From Kitasatospora sp. NBC_00374 (GTDB lineage: Bacteria > Actinomycetota > Actinomycetes > Streptomycetales > Streptomycetaceae): a stretch of DNA of 64,000 nt. How positions within the stretch are numbered: position 1 is the first letter of the stretch; each line of letters opens with the position of its first letter. The notes beneath the pieces were generated by a model that worked only from the letters and a program-made list of their open reading frames with translations, did not search any database and was not told the origin of the DNA. This document shows, piece by piece, positions 24,500 to 32,715 of the stretch. A program made the position numbers and the translations under genes. The stretch spans positions 6,245,001 to 6,309,000 of the forward strand of contig NZ_CP107964.1 in the NCBI RefSeq assembly GCF_041434935.1, written 5' to 3'.

Positions 24500-24790
24500 T
24501 GGACAAACGGAACAATTCCACGGGGCGGAACTGTGCCGTCAACGTCAAGACCGGCAGCCTCTCCGGCACGCCGACCCTGACCCGGGTCGCGCTGCTTGCC
24601 GGCCGCCGGGACGGCCCAGAGGGCGGCGGCCCCGGCCGGTGCACGGCCGTCGAGTACCCGATGGATCCGGGCCGCTCCGACATCTACTGCAGCTCCTGCG
24701 CCGGTCCGGTCACCGTGCACGGCGCAGGGCACCGCGTCATGGTGACCGGCATCACCTACGACACCGACGGCACGGCACGAGGGCCGACTA
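24500..24790 (+). pseudogene. Possible fragment of a spore-associated-type secreted protein
   Basis: The plus frame contains NSTGRNCAVNVKTGSLSG and later YCSSCAGPVTVHGAGH, reminiscent of the YYAGPV...AxGxC(V/I) end of SapA-like secreted proteins. There is no proper N-terminus, and the conserved last Cys is absent. The surrounding 23918-24499 shows no other gene. Tentative. Confidence 0.25.
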
Positions 24791-24825
24791 CCGCTGCCCG
24801 GTGTTCACTGCTGAGCCGAGCCGAC

Positions 24826-24885
24826 CTGACGCGGCGTCCGGCCGCCGCCGGGCCGGGCCCACGCGGCGGCCGGACGCCGCGTCAG
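24826..24885. terminator. Very strong hairpin at the SARP gene end
   Basis: 22-bp perfect arms (24826-24847 and 24864-24885, outer end CTGACGCGGCGTCC) around a 16-base loop, 4 bp beyond the SARP stop. It can serve transcripts from both sides. Confidence 0.8.
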
Positions 24886-24888
24886 ACC

Positions 24889-26868
24889 TCAGTGGCCCAG
24901 CGCGCACCCGGAGTCGGCGAGCGTGACCGGCCGTTCGGCGGCGGCGCGCCTGTCCTGCTGCGCCGGCACCACCCCGGGCCGCAGGCCACCCTGCTCGCGG
25001 GCGAAGGCCCGCAGCAGGGCCGGGTAGCGGTACCGGCCGGGCGCGTCGGTGACCAGCAGGTGTGCGTCGACGAGCCGTTCGAGCAAGTGCTCTGCAGCCG
25101 GCAGCGGAAGGTGCAGTGCCTGGGCGGCCTGCACGGTCGAGAGGGGGCCGTCCGTGGCCGTGGCGAGCAGCCGGAAGGCCCGGGCGGCGGCGGGCTCGAG
25201 TGCCCGGTAGCTGGGCTCGACACTGGCCCTGATGTCCAGGCTGCCCACCCGCAGTTCGTTCAACAGCATCAGCTGGTCGGCCAGCCGGTCCGCGAGGTGC
25301 CGGATGCTCCAGCCGGGGCGCGCGCCCAGCCGGGCCGCGCAGATCCGCAGCGCCAGCGGAAGTCGTCCGCAGGCGGCGACCACCTGGGTGGCTGCCTGCG
25401 GATCGGCTGCCACCCGTGTGGTTCCGACCAGCCGCCGCAGGAGCAGCTCGGCCTCCGCCGCCGACAGCCCGTCCAGTTCGAGCGGCAGTGCCCCGACCAG
25501 GTCGGCGAGTCGGTAGCGGCCGGTGACCAGCGCCGCGCAGCCGGGGTCGCCGGGCAGCAGCGGGCGGACCTGGGCGCTGTCGCGGGCATCGTCCAGCACC
25601 ACAAGGACCCGACGGCCGGTCAGCAGCGAGCGGTAGAGCGAGATCCGGTCCTCCAGTCCGACCGGCACCAGGTCGGCGGGAACGCCGAGCGCGACCAGGA
25701 AGGTCCGGAGCACGGCGGCGGGAAGGGCCGGGCTGTCGTCCGTCCCGCGGAGCTCGGCGTGCAGCGTGCCGTCCGGGAACGCGGCCCGGGTGGCGTGCGC
25801 GACCTGGCCGGCCAGCGCGCTCTTGCCGACGCCGGGCTGGCCCGAGATCACGGCGGTGAACGGTGCCGTGCGGTCCACGGCGATCAGCCGGCCGGTGAGC
25901 AGGGACGTCTCCCATGTACGCCCGGTGAAGTCAGGTAGCGCCGGGGGAAGCTGACATGGCGTCACGGCGAACGCCGGTCGACCGTGCGCGGTCCGGTCGG
26001 GTGCCGGGTGCCCGGCCGTGCCTGCGCCCGCTCCGGCCCCCGCGTCGGCTCCGGTGTCTGCTGCCGCGCCGGCGCTCGCGGAGTTGATGCCGATCGGCTC
26101 CGGGCGGGGCCGGGTCGGCCCGTCGAGGGCAGGGTCACCGCGCAGGACACGCTGGTGAACCTCGCGCAGTTCACTGCCGGGCTCGACGCCGATCTCCTCG
26201 ATCAGTGTCTGCCGCACCCGCTGGTAGACGGCCAGCGCCTCGCACTGGCGCCCGCTGCGGTACAGCACCGTCATGAGCTGGGCCCAGAGCAGCTCCCGCT
26301 CCGGGTACTCGGTGGTGAGTGCCTGCAGCTCGGTGGTGAGTGCCCGGACGTCGCCGCCCAGCCGCAGCTGTGCCTCCAGCCTCGCCTCCATGGCGTCCAG
26401 GCGGGCTTCGGCCAGCCACCCGGCCTCCTTGCGGAGCAGCGCGTCCGAGGGGATGTCGGCCAGCGCGGGCCCGCGCCACAGCTGGAGGGCAGTGTCCAGC
26501 CGGGCGGCGGCGCGCTCGAAGTCCTGTCGGCGCAGCGCAGCGATGCCCTCGTCACGCAGGACGGTGAAGCTCTGGAGGTCGAACTCCTGCACGTCGACGT
26601 TGATCCGGTAGCCGCCGGCGGTGGTCTCGATCCGCTCACCCGCCGCGCCGAGCGCCTTGCGCAGCCGCATCACGTAGTTGCGCAGGGCGGCGGAGGCACT
26701 CCTGGGCGGGTGCCCGTCCCAGATGGCCTCCGTCAGGAACTCCGCTGACGTCGGTTGCCCGTGCCGGACCAGGAGCGCCGCGAGCAGCGCCCGCTGCCTG
26801 CCGCCGGGGACGGTGCGGGTCTGCACTCCGTCACGGACCACAAGGGGCCCCAGGATCCCGAATTCCAC
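24889..26868 (-). CDS. SARP-type pathway activator (AfsR/DnrI family) with NB-ARC domain
   Basis: 659 residues from the GTG at 26868 (GGAGA nine bases upstream), giving the canonical VEFGILGPLVV start. A winged-helix OmpR-type DNA-binding domain lies at ~1-95 (RSASAALRNYVMRLRKALG) and a bacterial transcriptional activation domain at ~100-245. A low-complexity Ala/Gly/Asp linker follows (~265-290), then an NB-ARC STAND ATPase with Walker A GQPGVGKSALA, Walker B VLVVLDD and an ARC helical part. No TPR tail follows, so it is a medium-size SARP. SARPs recruit RNA polymerase at heptamer repeats; three 11-bp repeats lie ~170 bp upstream. It may control the secreted-protein genes here or the NRPS cluster 10 kb away. 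Confidence 0.9.
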   Translation of the reverse strand: MEFGILGPLVVRDGVQTRTVPGGRQRALLAALLVRHGQPTSAEFLTEAIWDGHPPRSASAALRNYVMRLRKALGAAGERIETTAGGYRINVDVQEFDLQSFTVLRDEGIAALRRQDFERAAARLDTALQLWRGPALADIPSDALLRKEAGWLAEARLDAMEARLEAQLRLGGDVRALTTELQALTTEYPERELLWAQLMTVLYRSGRQCEALAVYQRVRQTLIEEIGVEPGSELREVHQRVLRGDPALDGPTRPRPEPIGINSASAGAAADTGADAGAGAGAGTAGHPAPDRTAHGRPAFAVTPCQLPPALPDFTGRTWETSLLTGRLIAVDRTAPFTAVISGQPGVGKSALAGQVAHATRAAFPDGTLHAELRGTDDSPALPAAVLRTFLVALGVPADLVPVGLEDRISLYRSLLTGRRVLVVLDDARDSAQVRPLLPGDPGCAALVTGRYRLADLVGALPLELDGLSAAEAELLLRRLVGTTRVAADPQAATQVVAACGRLPLALRICAARLGARPGWSIRHLADRLADQLMLLNELRVGSLDIRASVEPSYRALEPAAARAFRLLATATDGPLSTVQAAQALHLPLPAAEHLLERLVDAHLLVTDAPGRYRYPALLRAFAREQGGLRPGVVPAQQDRRAAAERPVTLADSGCALGH

Positions 26869-27036
26869 TCGCCTGTTCTCCTGCGCCGTCGGTGTTCCGA
26901 ACGGTGCACGCGGGTTCGCCGGGCGCACCGTGCTGACGGACAAGATCTTGTGCGACGACTGGTTGTCAGGAGCGTTGAGCCGGTGATGGACAATCAATCC
27001 CGTACAAACGAACGGCGTTCCGCTGTCCTGACAGGG

Positions 27037-27069
27037 TCCGTACAACGACCTGACAACGTCCTGACAACG
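27037..27069. promoter_or_regulatory. Three 11-bp direct repeats, SARP-box-like
   Basis: TCCGTACAACG, ACCTGACAACG and TCCTGACAACG in tandem (27037-27069). A further GGACAACG lies at 27093-27100 and an inverse copy (GGTTGTCAGGAGCG) at 26961-26974. One-turn spacing of a heptamer such as TGACAAC is the hallmark of SARP sites. Position upstream of the SARP gene suggests autoregulation. Confidence 0.6.
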
Positions 27070-27104
27070 CCCGAGCGCACCGTCGGACAGCCGGACAACG
27101 ATGG

Positions 27105-27475
27105 ATGTCGGCGTCGTTCACGCTGCCGTGGGCGACCGCGTCGCCCGGCTGCGCTGGGAGGAGGCCGAGGTGTACGGGGTGCCGTTGCCCCGGCCGTAGG
27201 TGTCGAAGCTGGCAGCACCGGTGTCCAACCCACCGGTGCGGAAACCGGAGTTCCGCCAGACCCACGGCACGAAGTCGGCGCACCGGTACTCGGGACCGCC
27301 CGAACCCTCACCGGGGTGTCGGCGCAGGTGCCGGCCGTCTTGTCGACGTCGGCGACGGCGAGCGAGGCGGCGCCGCCCGTGGCGACGGAGGCGGTGGAGA
27401 CGTTGACGGGTTCACCGGAGCGAACCCGACCGTGGAGCCGGCTCGCCCCTGGGCCAGGACCGAACGGTGACTCAC
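27105..27475 (-). pseudogene. Degenerate CHAP-type secreted hydrolase fragment
   Basis: On the minus strand, broken over two frames: VNVSTASVATGGAASLAVAD and KTAGTCADTPV, then CADFVPWVWRNSGFRTGG and ASFDTYGRGNGT. The CADF-x-x-WVW motif with a following FDTYG is the N-terminal half of a CHAP domain as in exported streptomycete amidases. No signal peptide or intact frame, so a relic. Confidence 0.4.
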
Positions 27476-27611
27476 CGCTCGCCCTGTAACGGAAGGGCAC
27501 GCCATGGCGCGACGCGGCCGGCGGTGCCGTCTGGCCGCCGGCCGCGCCGCACCGGACATTCTTCGCGTGCGCGGTAACTTTTCTGTCGCACCCGGCGGGC
27601 CGGATCAGACT

Positions 27612-28874
27612 CTAGGCGGGGTAGCGGCAGGCGGTCCGTGCGGCCGCGTTCCGGTCGCCCTCGCCCAGCGACAGCGGCCGCGCCTGGGTGGGAGCCGCAG
27701 GGGGGAGGGTCAGCGCGTCCAGCACATCGGTGGGGCCGTCCCCACCCAGGCAGGCGACGGCGATCAGCTGGATCGGGCCCTGATCAGCCGTCGGCTTCGC
27801 GATCCGCCAGGGGAGCACGAATCCGTCGACGCCGACGCCGATCAGGCCGAGCTGGTGCCAGCGCGGCACGGGCACGGCTTGGCCGCTGTCGGAGAAGTAC
27901 CCGGCGAACCCCACGATGCCGAGATACGAACCGCTGGCGCGCAGTTCCACGGCCTCGGGATCGGAGAGCCTTGGCGCGACCGCCAGGGAGATCGACGATG
28001 GAGCCGGGAACTCACCCGGGCAGCGGTCCGGCCTCAACTCCCACGGCGGATTGCCGTGCACCACCCCCGACGAGACCATCCCGCCGCTGCCCAGTTTGAA
28101 CCAGCGCACATCGGGAGTCCCGGCCGTCACGTCCACCTCGGCGTCACCGATGCAGAAGCCGACGAACTGGACCCTGCACCCGGGCGGGATCTCGTCGATC
28201 ACCGGTGCGCTGCGGCTGGCGCTGCTGCGGACCCGGGTGCTCCCGACGTAGGTCGTGCCCTGGAAGAGGGTCCCGCCGGCCGGGCCGACCGGACAGCCGG
28301 ATCCGGAGACCGTGTCCGTATCGCCGGACCCGCGCTTGAGGTCCACGAGCAGGCTGGTCAGCACCAGCATCAGGACCAGGGCGACGGCCATGACGGGCAG
28401 CCACGCCCGCGACCGCCACAGGCGCCGCTGCGGAGCTCCCGGCTCATCGCCGTCGATCGGTTCGGGCTCGAAGCCCTGTTTCTGGAACGCGTCCACCACC
28501 GGGGCTCGGTTCCCGGCGTCCGCCTGCGTCGGCTCGATCACCTCCGAGACGGTCAGTGCGGCCTGCACACTCGACGGCCGGACCCGCGCGTCGGCTCCGG
28601 TGCTGCCGGCGAGCCGGCGTTCGAGTACGTACCAGTGCTTCTCCCAGAGCTCGGCATCGCCACCGCAGGCGCCGACATACGCCAGCGTCACGTCCAGTGT
28701 GGGCCTGCGCACACCGCCGGCGGCGTCGCTCAGCGTCGTGGCACTGAAGCCTGCGGTAGCTGCGAGTGCCCGGTAGGTCGGGTTCCCGGCCGCCTGCCGC
28801 AGACACCTCAGCTCGTAGGCGAACGCCTGCAGTGGGCCGTCGTCGGGGTCGAGCGGTCGTGGCCTACGGGGCAA
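27612..28874 (-). CDS. Membrane-anchored XRE-type protein with extracytoplasmic domain
   Basis: 420 residues from a TTG start with AAGGGGA upstream. N-terminal helix-turn-helix of the XRE-like streptomycete type (~15-75; RALAATAGFSATTLSDAAGG), a charged linker, one transmembrane segment (~165-187, VMAVALVLMLVLTSLLV), then an exported domain of ~230 residues. The start of that domain resembles an SH3-type fold (TRVRSSASRSAPVIDEIPPG). Cytoplasmic HTH plus a single span and an outside domain suggests signalling from the envelope, or HTH use for anchoring (as in RodZ). The ligand is unknown. Neighbours on both sides are exported-protein genes. Confidence 0.8.
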   Translation of the reverse strand: MPRRPRPLDPDDGPLQAFAYELRCLRQAAGNPTYRALAATAGFSATTLSDAAGGVRRPTLDVTLAYVGACGGDAELWEKHWYVLERRLAGSTGADARVRPSSVQAALTVSEVIEPTQADAGNRAPVVDAFQKQGFEPEPIDGDEPGAPQRRLWRSRAWLPVMAVALVLMLVLTSLLVDLKRGSGDTDTVSGSGCPVGPAGGTLFQGTTYVGSTRVRSSASRSAPVIDEIPPGCRVQFVGFCIGDAEVDVTAGTPDVRWFKLGSGGMVSSGVVHGNPPWELRPDRCPGEFPAPSSISLAVAPRLSDPEAVELRASGSYLGIVGFAGYFSDSGQAVPVPRWHQLGLIGVGVDGFVLPWRIAKPTADQGPIQLIAVACLGGDGPTDVLDALTLPPAAPTQARPLSLGEGDRNAAARTACRYPA

Positions 28875-29070
28875 CGGAGTCCCCTTCGCCGCCCACGGTT
28901 GGTACCGACATCCCCGGATTCCCCCTCAGCTCCGTTGCCGTCAGCCGTAGCCGGTCTCGCTGCCACGAACCCCCCCGGCCCCACTGCTGACCTGCGGCAA
29001 TATGGACGCGCACCAGATGGCTGATCATCAGATTGTTGCACAGGGGACGAGTGTGCTTGACCGGAGATGC

Positions 29071-29117
29071 ACAGGGCGCTGCCCCGGGAGCAGAGGCATC
29101 CCGGGGCAGCGCCCTGT
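29071..29117 (-). terminator. 19-bp perfect hairpin after the bulb-lectin gene
   Basis: Arms at 29071-29089 and 29099-29117 (ACAGGGCGCTGCCCCGGGA and complement) with a 9-base loop, 35 bp beyond the lectin stop on the minus strand. It separates the lectin from the XRE-type gene. Confidence 0.8.
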
Positions 29118-29151
29118 GTGTGTCGCGGAGGTGTCCGGCGGGTAGGGCCGA

Positions 29152-29658
29152 TCAGGTGTAGCAGTAGTTGCGGTTGCCGGTCCCGTGGGAGGTGCCGGTG
29201 TCCCAGGTGGCATTGCCGCTGCTGTTGAGGAAGACGAGGTTGCCGTCGTTCCGGAGCTCGGCGTGGCCGCCGGGCGCCGGGTTGAGCGCGCCCAGAGTGC
29301 AGACGATGCCACCGGAGGAGTTGAGGAGCTTGACGTATCCGGACCGCGACCAGTCGACCCGCACGACGCCGTGGCCGCTGGTCCCCGAAGCCCAGGCCGG
29401 GTAGCTCTCGGCTCCGGTGAACTTGTAGAGCACCAGGTTGCCGTCGGACTGGAGGACCAACTGCGACATACCGTTGTCCGCCCCCACGCTGTCACCGGCG
29501 GTCCAGTCGGACTGGGAGAGCGTGAAGTTCGCGACGAAGGCGGCGGCCGACGCGGTGGTGGTGGTCAGACCGATCGCGCAGGCGATCGCCGTGCCTACGA
29601 GGGCGGTGCGCAGGATGCGCCTGCGGGCCGTGGAGCGACCGGACTTGCTGGGTGTCAC
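29152..29658 (-). CDS. Secreted bulb-type mannose-binding lectin (B_lectin)
   Basis: 168 residues, GTG start with AAGGA six bases upstream. A twin-Arg-rich N-terminus (RRRILR) leads into a signal sequence that ends at ASAAA (~39). The mature domain shows the beta-prism repeats with QSDGNLVLYKF and RNDGNLVFLN (QxDxNxVxY mannose site; the second copy has R in place of Q). It ends in NRNYCYT. Bacterial bulb lectins are often bacteriocin-like (LlpA-type) or glycan-binding. A second, truncated copy of its C-terminus lies 80 bp upstream (29735-29800). Confidence 0.88.
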   Translation of the reverse strand: MTPSKSGRSTARRRILRTALVGTAIACAIGLTTTTASAAAFVANFTLSQSDWTAGDSVGADNGMSQLVLQSDGNLVLYKFTGAESYPAWASGTSGHGVVRVDWSRSGYVKLLNSSGGIVCTLGALNPAPGGHAELRNDGNLVFLNSSGNATWDTGTSHGTGNRNYCYT

Positions 29659-29734
29659 GAGGGTCCTTCCGAAAGGCCGCCGCGCGACGGCGCGGCGCGG
29701 CGGAGGTTGTGGGTGTCGCGGTGCTTCGGGTCGA

Positions 29735-29800
29735 TCAGGTGTTGCAGTAGTTCCGGTTGCCCACGCTCTGGTTGTAGGTGCCGCCGGCCCAGGTGGGGCA
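29735..29800 (-). pseudogene. C-terminal scrap of a second bulb lectin
   Basis: The minus strand reads TWAGGTYNQSVGNRNYCNT-stop, matching the last residues TWDTGTSHGTGNRNYCYT of the intact neighbour. Upstream the similarity stops at once. Evidence of an old tandem duplication followed by deletion. Confidence 0.65.
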
Positions 29801-30585
29801 GGGAGCAGAGGTGCACGTGGTCCCGCGTGGTCCCGCTGAGGAGCTACGGTCCGGAATCGGCGGGACCGGTCCGCTCCGGGACCAACCTAGGAAGGGCGCG
29901 TATCAGCCGGATAACCCCGCTGTCACACCACCACGGGCCCGGTGGCGAACCCGACAGGGGCGCTGGGCTTCGTCCCGCGGGGCGGCCGGGAGTTGGCGCT
30001 CCTGGCGGGGTGGGTGGAGGTCTGAGCCGGTGGACGACGTGATCACTGCCGTGACTTCCAAGTAGGCGGTGGTGGTTCGGGTTCGATGCCATGGCTGGTC
30101 ACCGACTCCCACGAGGCTTCAGGCCCTTGTGTCGCCACCACCTCCCGATCTCGCCGCCGCGCCGGGCCCCCGCCTCCATGACGAGCCATCAGGCCGGGCC
30201 CTGTGGGCGAACCTCAGGTGCGGCGTCGGCCGGTGACGACTGGGCTCGCGCCATGGAGGCGCGACGGCGGCGATACGGTGGCCATGAAACGGTGATCACG
30301 GAACGTTTCCGTCTCGAACACCAGGAAAGCCGGCCCCGCAGCCTTCAACCCGCCACCTGATCCGAACCCCGGACAGGCCCGGGGCGGCGCGGCCCGTTGC
30401 TACCTGTCCGTGGCCCCGGTCCTCGCGGTCGCAAGTGCCCGGACCGGAAAGTTGACTGACGGTCTGCCGGTTACTGTCGACGATCCTCCCGGCCGCGCCG
30501 ATGCCCTGCGTGACAGCGGGGACGTGGGTGGAGATCCTCACGCTCCGGAGGCCGCACACAGGGCTTCGCCGTGTCGGGGTGCTGC
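29801..30585. other. ~785 bp without a supported gene
   Basis: Short plus-strand frames occur, for example one reading GFVPRGGRELALLAGWVEV near 29955-30020, which resembles the beginning of an ATPase-type regulator but stops at once. A 15-bp palindrome ACGGAA-CGT-TTCCGT lies at 30298-30312. Otherwise I see nothing. Confidence 0.5.
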
Positions 30586-31512
30586 TCAGCTGCCGAGGCG
30601 TGCGATCACCTCGCGGGCAAGGCCGATCTTGCGCTTCTGGAAGGAGCTCAGCCTGTTCAGGGCCGAGGAGTTCTCCTCGATCATGTGCGTCTGGATCTCC
30701 GCCTCAGCCGCACTCCAGGCCTTCAGCAGACCTGTCTCGGTCTTGCAGTCCATGTCCGCCAGAGCCACGGCCTTCTCGCGCTCCGTCGGCTCCGCTGTGT
30801 CGAACGCCCGATCCCCCACGGATGCCATGGGGTCCTGGTACTGGTAGCCGTGGCGTTCCATGCAGGTCGACCACGCGCGGAAGGCGGATGCGACCGTCTG
30901 GTCCGCCAGGGACCGCTTGAAGCTCTCCTTGTCGATGGCCGCCGCGGCGGCGATGTCGGACTCAGGGCGCGGGCCGCCGTCCAGCCGGGCCTCGGCACCC
31001 CCGTAGCAGCCGCCGGGTGGAATCGGGCGGCCGTCGGGGCTTGTCGACTGCGGCTCTCCGGCACGAGTCGCTCCGAGCAGGATCGCTTCCTGCGCCTCGG
31101 TGGGCTGCTTGGTGGCGCCTGCCCCGCCGGCCGGTGGCGGGAGGTGGTATCCGTGGTCGCGGGCGACCTCGCGGTCCGATATCCCGTAGCGCCTGGAGGA
31201 TTCGGCAACCAGCGGCGGGTGCTCCGGTATCCGGTAGTCCAGACCGAAGCCTCCCAGGCACTCGTTGGCCAGGAGGACCTTGGCCCGGTCGACCGCGCTG
31301 GACTCCTCGGCAGTGAGAGCGAACCTCTCGATAGGCATGGAAACGCTGCCCGAGGCCACGGCCGAGGGACGAACGTCCACGCTCCGACCGCCGGGCTCAC
31401 CGCCGGTTCGGTCCTTGGTTGCCGAACAGGCGGCCGTCGCCATGAGCGCGGCCGCGACAAACACAAGAGCGCGTGATGCCCCGGTCGGCAAGCTCTGTCT
31501 CCCCACAGTCAT
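30586..31512 (-). CDS. Lipoprotein, paralogue of the one at 32716-33660
   Basis: 308 residues from the ATG at 31512 (GGAGAG upstream). The signal sequence has lipobox ATAAC (acylated Cys near residue 29). The mature protein has conserved features shared with the second copy: LANECLGGFGLDYRI, RRYGISD, a YHLPP-type turn, PPGGCYGGAEARL, a FRAWSTCMERHGYQYQDPM block and a C-terminal helix. The three Cys pairs probably form disulfides. Function unknown; it is anchored to the outer face of the membrane. Transcribed after the two I36 genes, so all four genes from 33660 to 30586 run in one direction. Confidence 0.8.
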   Translation of the reverse strand: MTVGRQSLPTGASRALVFVAAALMATAACSATKDRTGGEPGGRSVDVRPSAVASGSVSMPIERFALTAEESSAVDRAKVLLANECLGGFGLDYRIPEHPPLVAESSRRYGISDREVARDHGYHLPPPAGGAGATKQPTEAQEAILLGATRAGEPQSTSPDGRPIPPGGCYGGAEARLDGGPRPESDIAAAAAIDKESFKRSLADQTVASAFRAWSTCMERHGYQYQDPMASVGDRAFDTAEPTEREKAVALADMDCKTETGLLKAWSAAEAEIQTHMIEENSSALNRLSSFQKRKIGLAREVIARLGS

Positions 31513-31579
31513 CCACTTCTCTCCACAAGGAATATGGCGGCCGCGTGGGTACGCGGCCGCCACGAATTCATGACTCCGA

Positions 31580-32065
31580 TCAACCGAAGTTGACGCAGCC
31601 CTGGTTGACCGGAACGTTCCGGAAGTACACCGACGCGTTCTCGTTGTACGTGTTCGAGAGCTGCCAGGCGGCCGGGTACTCGGTCTTGTGGAACTTGTCG
31701 CAGGGGCCGGCGTAGCCGCTGTTGAAGTAGACCGTCACGCTGGAGTCGATACTCCAGATCCGGGCCTTCGCCGAGGCTGCGTTGTTCTTCAGGCTCTTCC
31801 CCTGCCCGGCACCGCCGCTCTGGAAGGTGTACCCCGACAGGTCGTAGACGCCCTCGCCGCCACTGGGGGTGGTGGAGTGAATGGTCGTATGCGAGCCGGC
31901 GTAGCCGGTGTTGTAATAGAGGACCAGGCACTGGGCGTCACAGTCGCCGACGCTGTCCGAGCCGGTCGAGATTCCCGCGCTCGCCGGAGAAGCTATAGCA
32001 AGGGTGCCGACAACGGCCGACAGCGCTATTGACGCAGTGACAAGTGCCTTACGAGCAAAGAGCAT
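31580..32065 (-). CDS. Secreted peptidase inhibitor family I36 protein (longer form)
   Basis: 161 residues from the ATG at 32065 (GGGGGAG close upstream; the ATG at 32077 is an alternative). The signal peptide ends at SPASA (~29). The mature part has two I36/crystallin-like halves: CLVLYYNTGYAGS with YDLSGYTF, then KNNAASAKAR, VTVYFNSGYAGPC and NENASVYF. Streptomyces I36 proteins such as SMPI inhibit metalloproteinases; whether this one does is not known. It is followed by a lipoprotein gene. Confidence 0.85.
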   Translation of the reverse strand: MLFARKALVTASIALSAVVGTLAIASPASAGISTGSDSVGDCDAQCLVLYYNTGYAGSHTTIHSTTPSGGEGVYDLSGYTFQSGGAGQGKSLKNNAASAKARIWSIDSSVTVYFNSGYAGPCDKFHKTEYPAAWQLSNTYNENASVYFRNVPVNQGCVNFG

Positions 32066-32215
32066 TGACTCCCCCATTTTCTTGATCATTTCGTGTGCCC
32101 AAGCGTACCCAATGGCGACCTGTGCCATCCACCCGGGGCGGCACAGTCGTTGGGCGCAGCCCGGCCCCGCTACGCGAGAGCGCGTACCGGGGCCCGGTTG
32201 CCAGGTGGGTGGGGC

Positions 32216-32608
32216 TCAGCAGTCCTTGGCGAAATACACCGAGGCGTTCTCGTTGTACGTCTCTTCCAGGTTCTTCGCATTGCGGTAGTTGAACGCGTCG
32301 CGCGGGCCGCTGTAGTTGGAGTTGTAGAACACCGTGACCGTCATGCACACGTTGGAGACGGCCGACGCGGCATTGTTCTTGACGCCCTGCCCCTGGCCGT
32401 TGCCGGGGCTGGTGAACTTATAACCGGAAAGGTCGGGCACGTCCCTCCCCCCCAGTGCGTTGTGGGAGCCCTGCTCGTTCGAGTTGTAGAAGAAGCAGAA
32501 GTGGCTTTCCTCGCAGTCGCTCGCGTTGGCGTGCGCGGCGGTGGCGAGGGCGGGGACGAGCAGGGCAGCGCCCAGGGCCGTTGCGGCGAGCTTGAGGGTA
32601 CGCTTCAT
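32216..32608 (-). CDS. Secreted peptidase inhibitor family I36 protein (shorter form)
   Basis: 130 residues from ATG 32608 with AGAGG ten bases upstream. The signal peptide ends at AHANA (~26). The mature part contains HFCFFYNSNEQGS, VPDLSGYKF, KNNAASAVSN, VTVFYNSNYSGP and ends NENASVYFAKDC. Same module order as the neighbour at 31580-32065, at about half identity, so a tandem paralogue. Four Cys fit two disulfides. Secreted. Confidence 0.87.
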   Translation of the reverse strand: MKRTLKLAATALGAALLVPALATAAHANASDCEESHFCFFYNSNEQGSHNALGGRDVPDLSGYKFTSPGNGQGQGVKNNAASAVSNVCMTVTVFYNSNYSGPRDAFNYRNAKNLEETYNENASVYFAKDC

Positions 32609-32715
32609 TTTGTTTGGTCCTCTCTTCATGGACGTTCCAGGCGTGTGTGCAATCCCCTCGGCTTGCCTGGGGAAGGGTGGGCGCGCCCGGACGTGAAAAG
32701 TGTCAGCCCACTACT

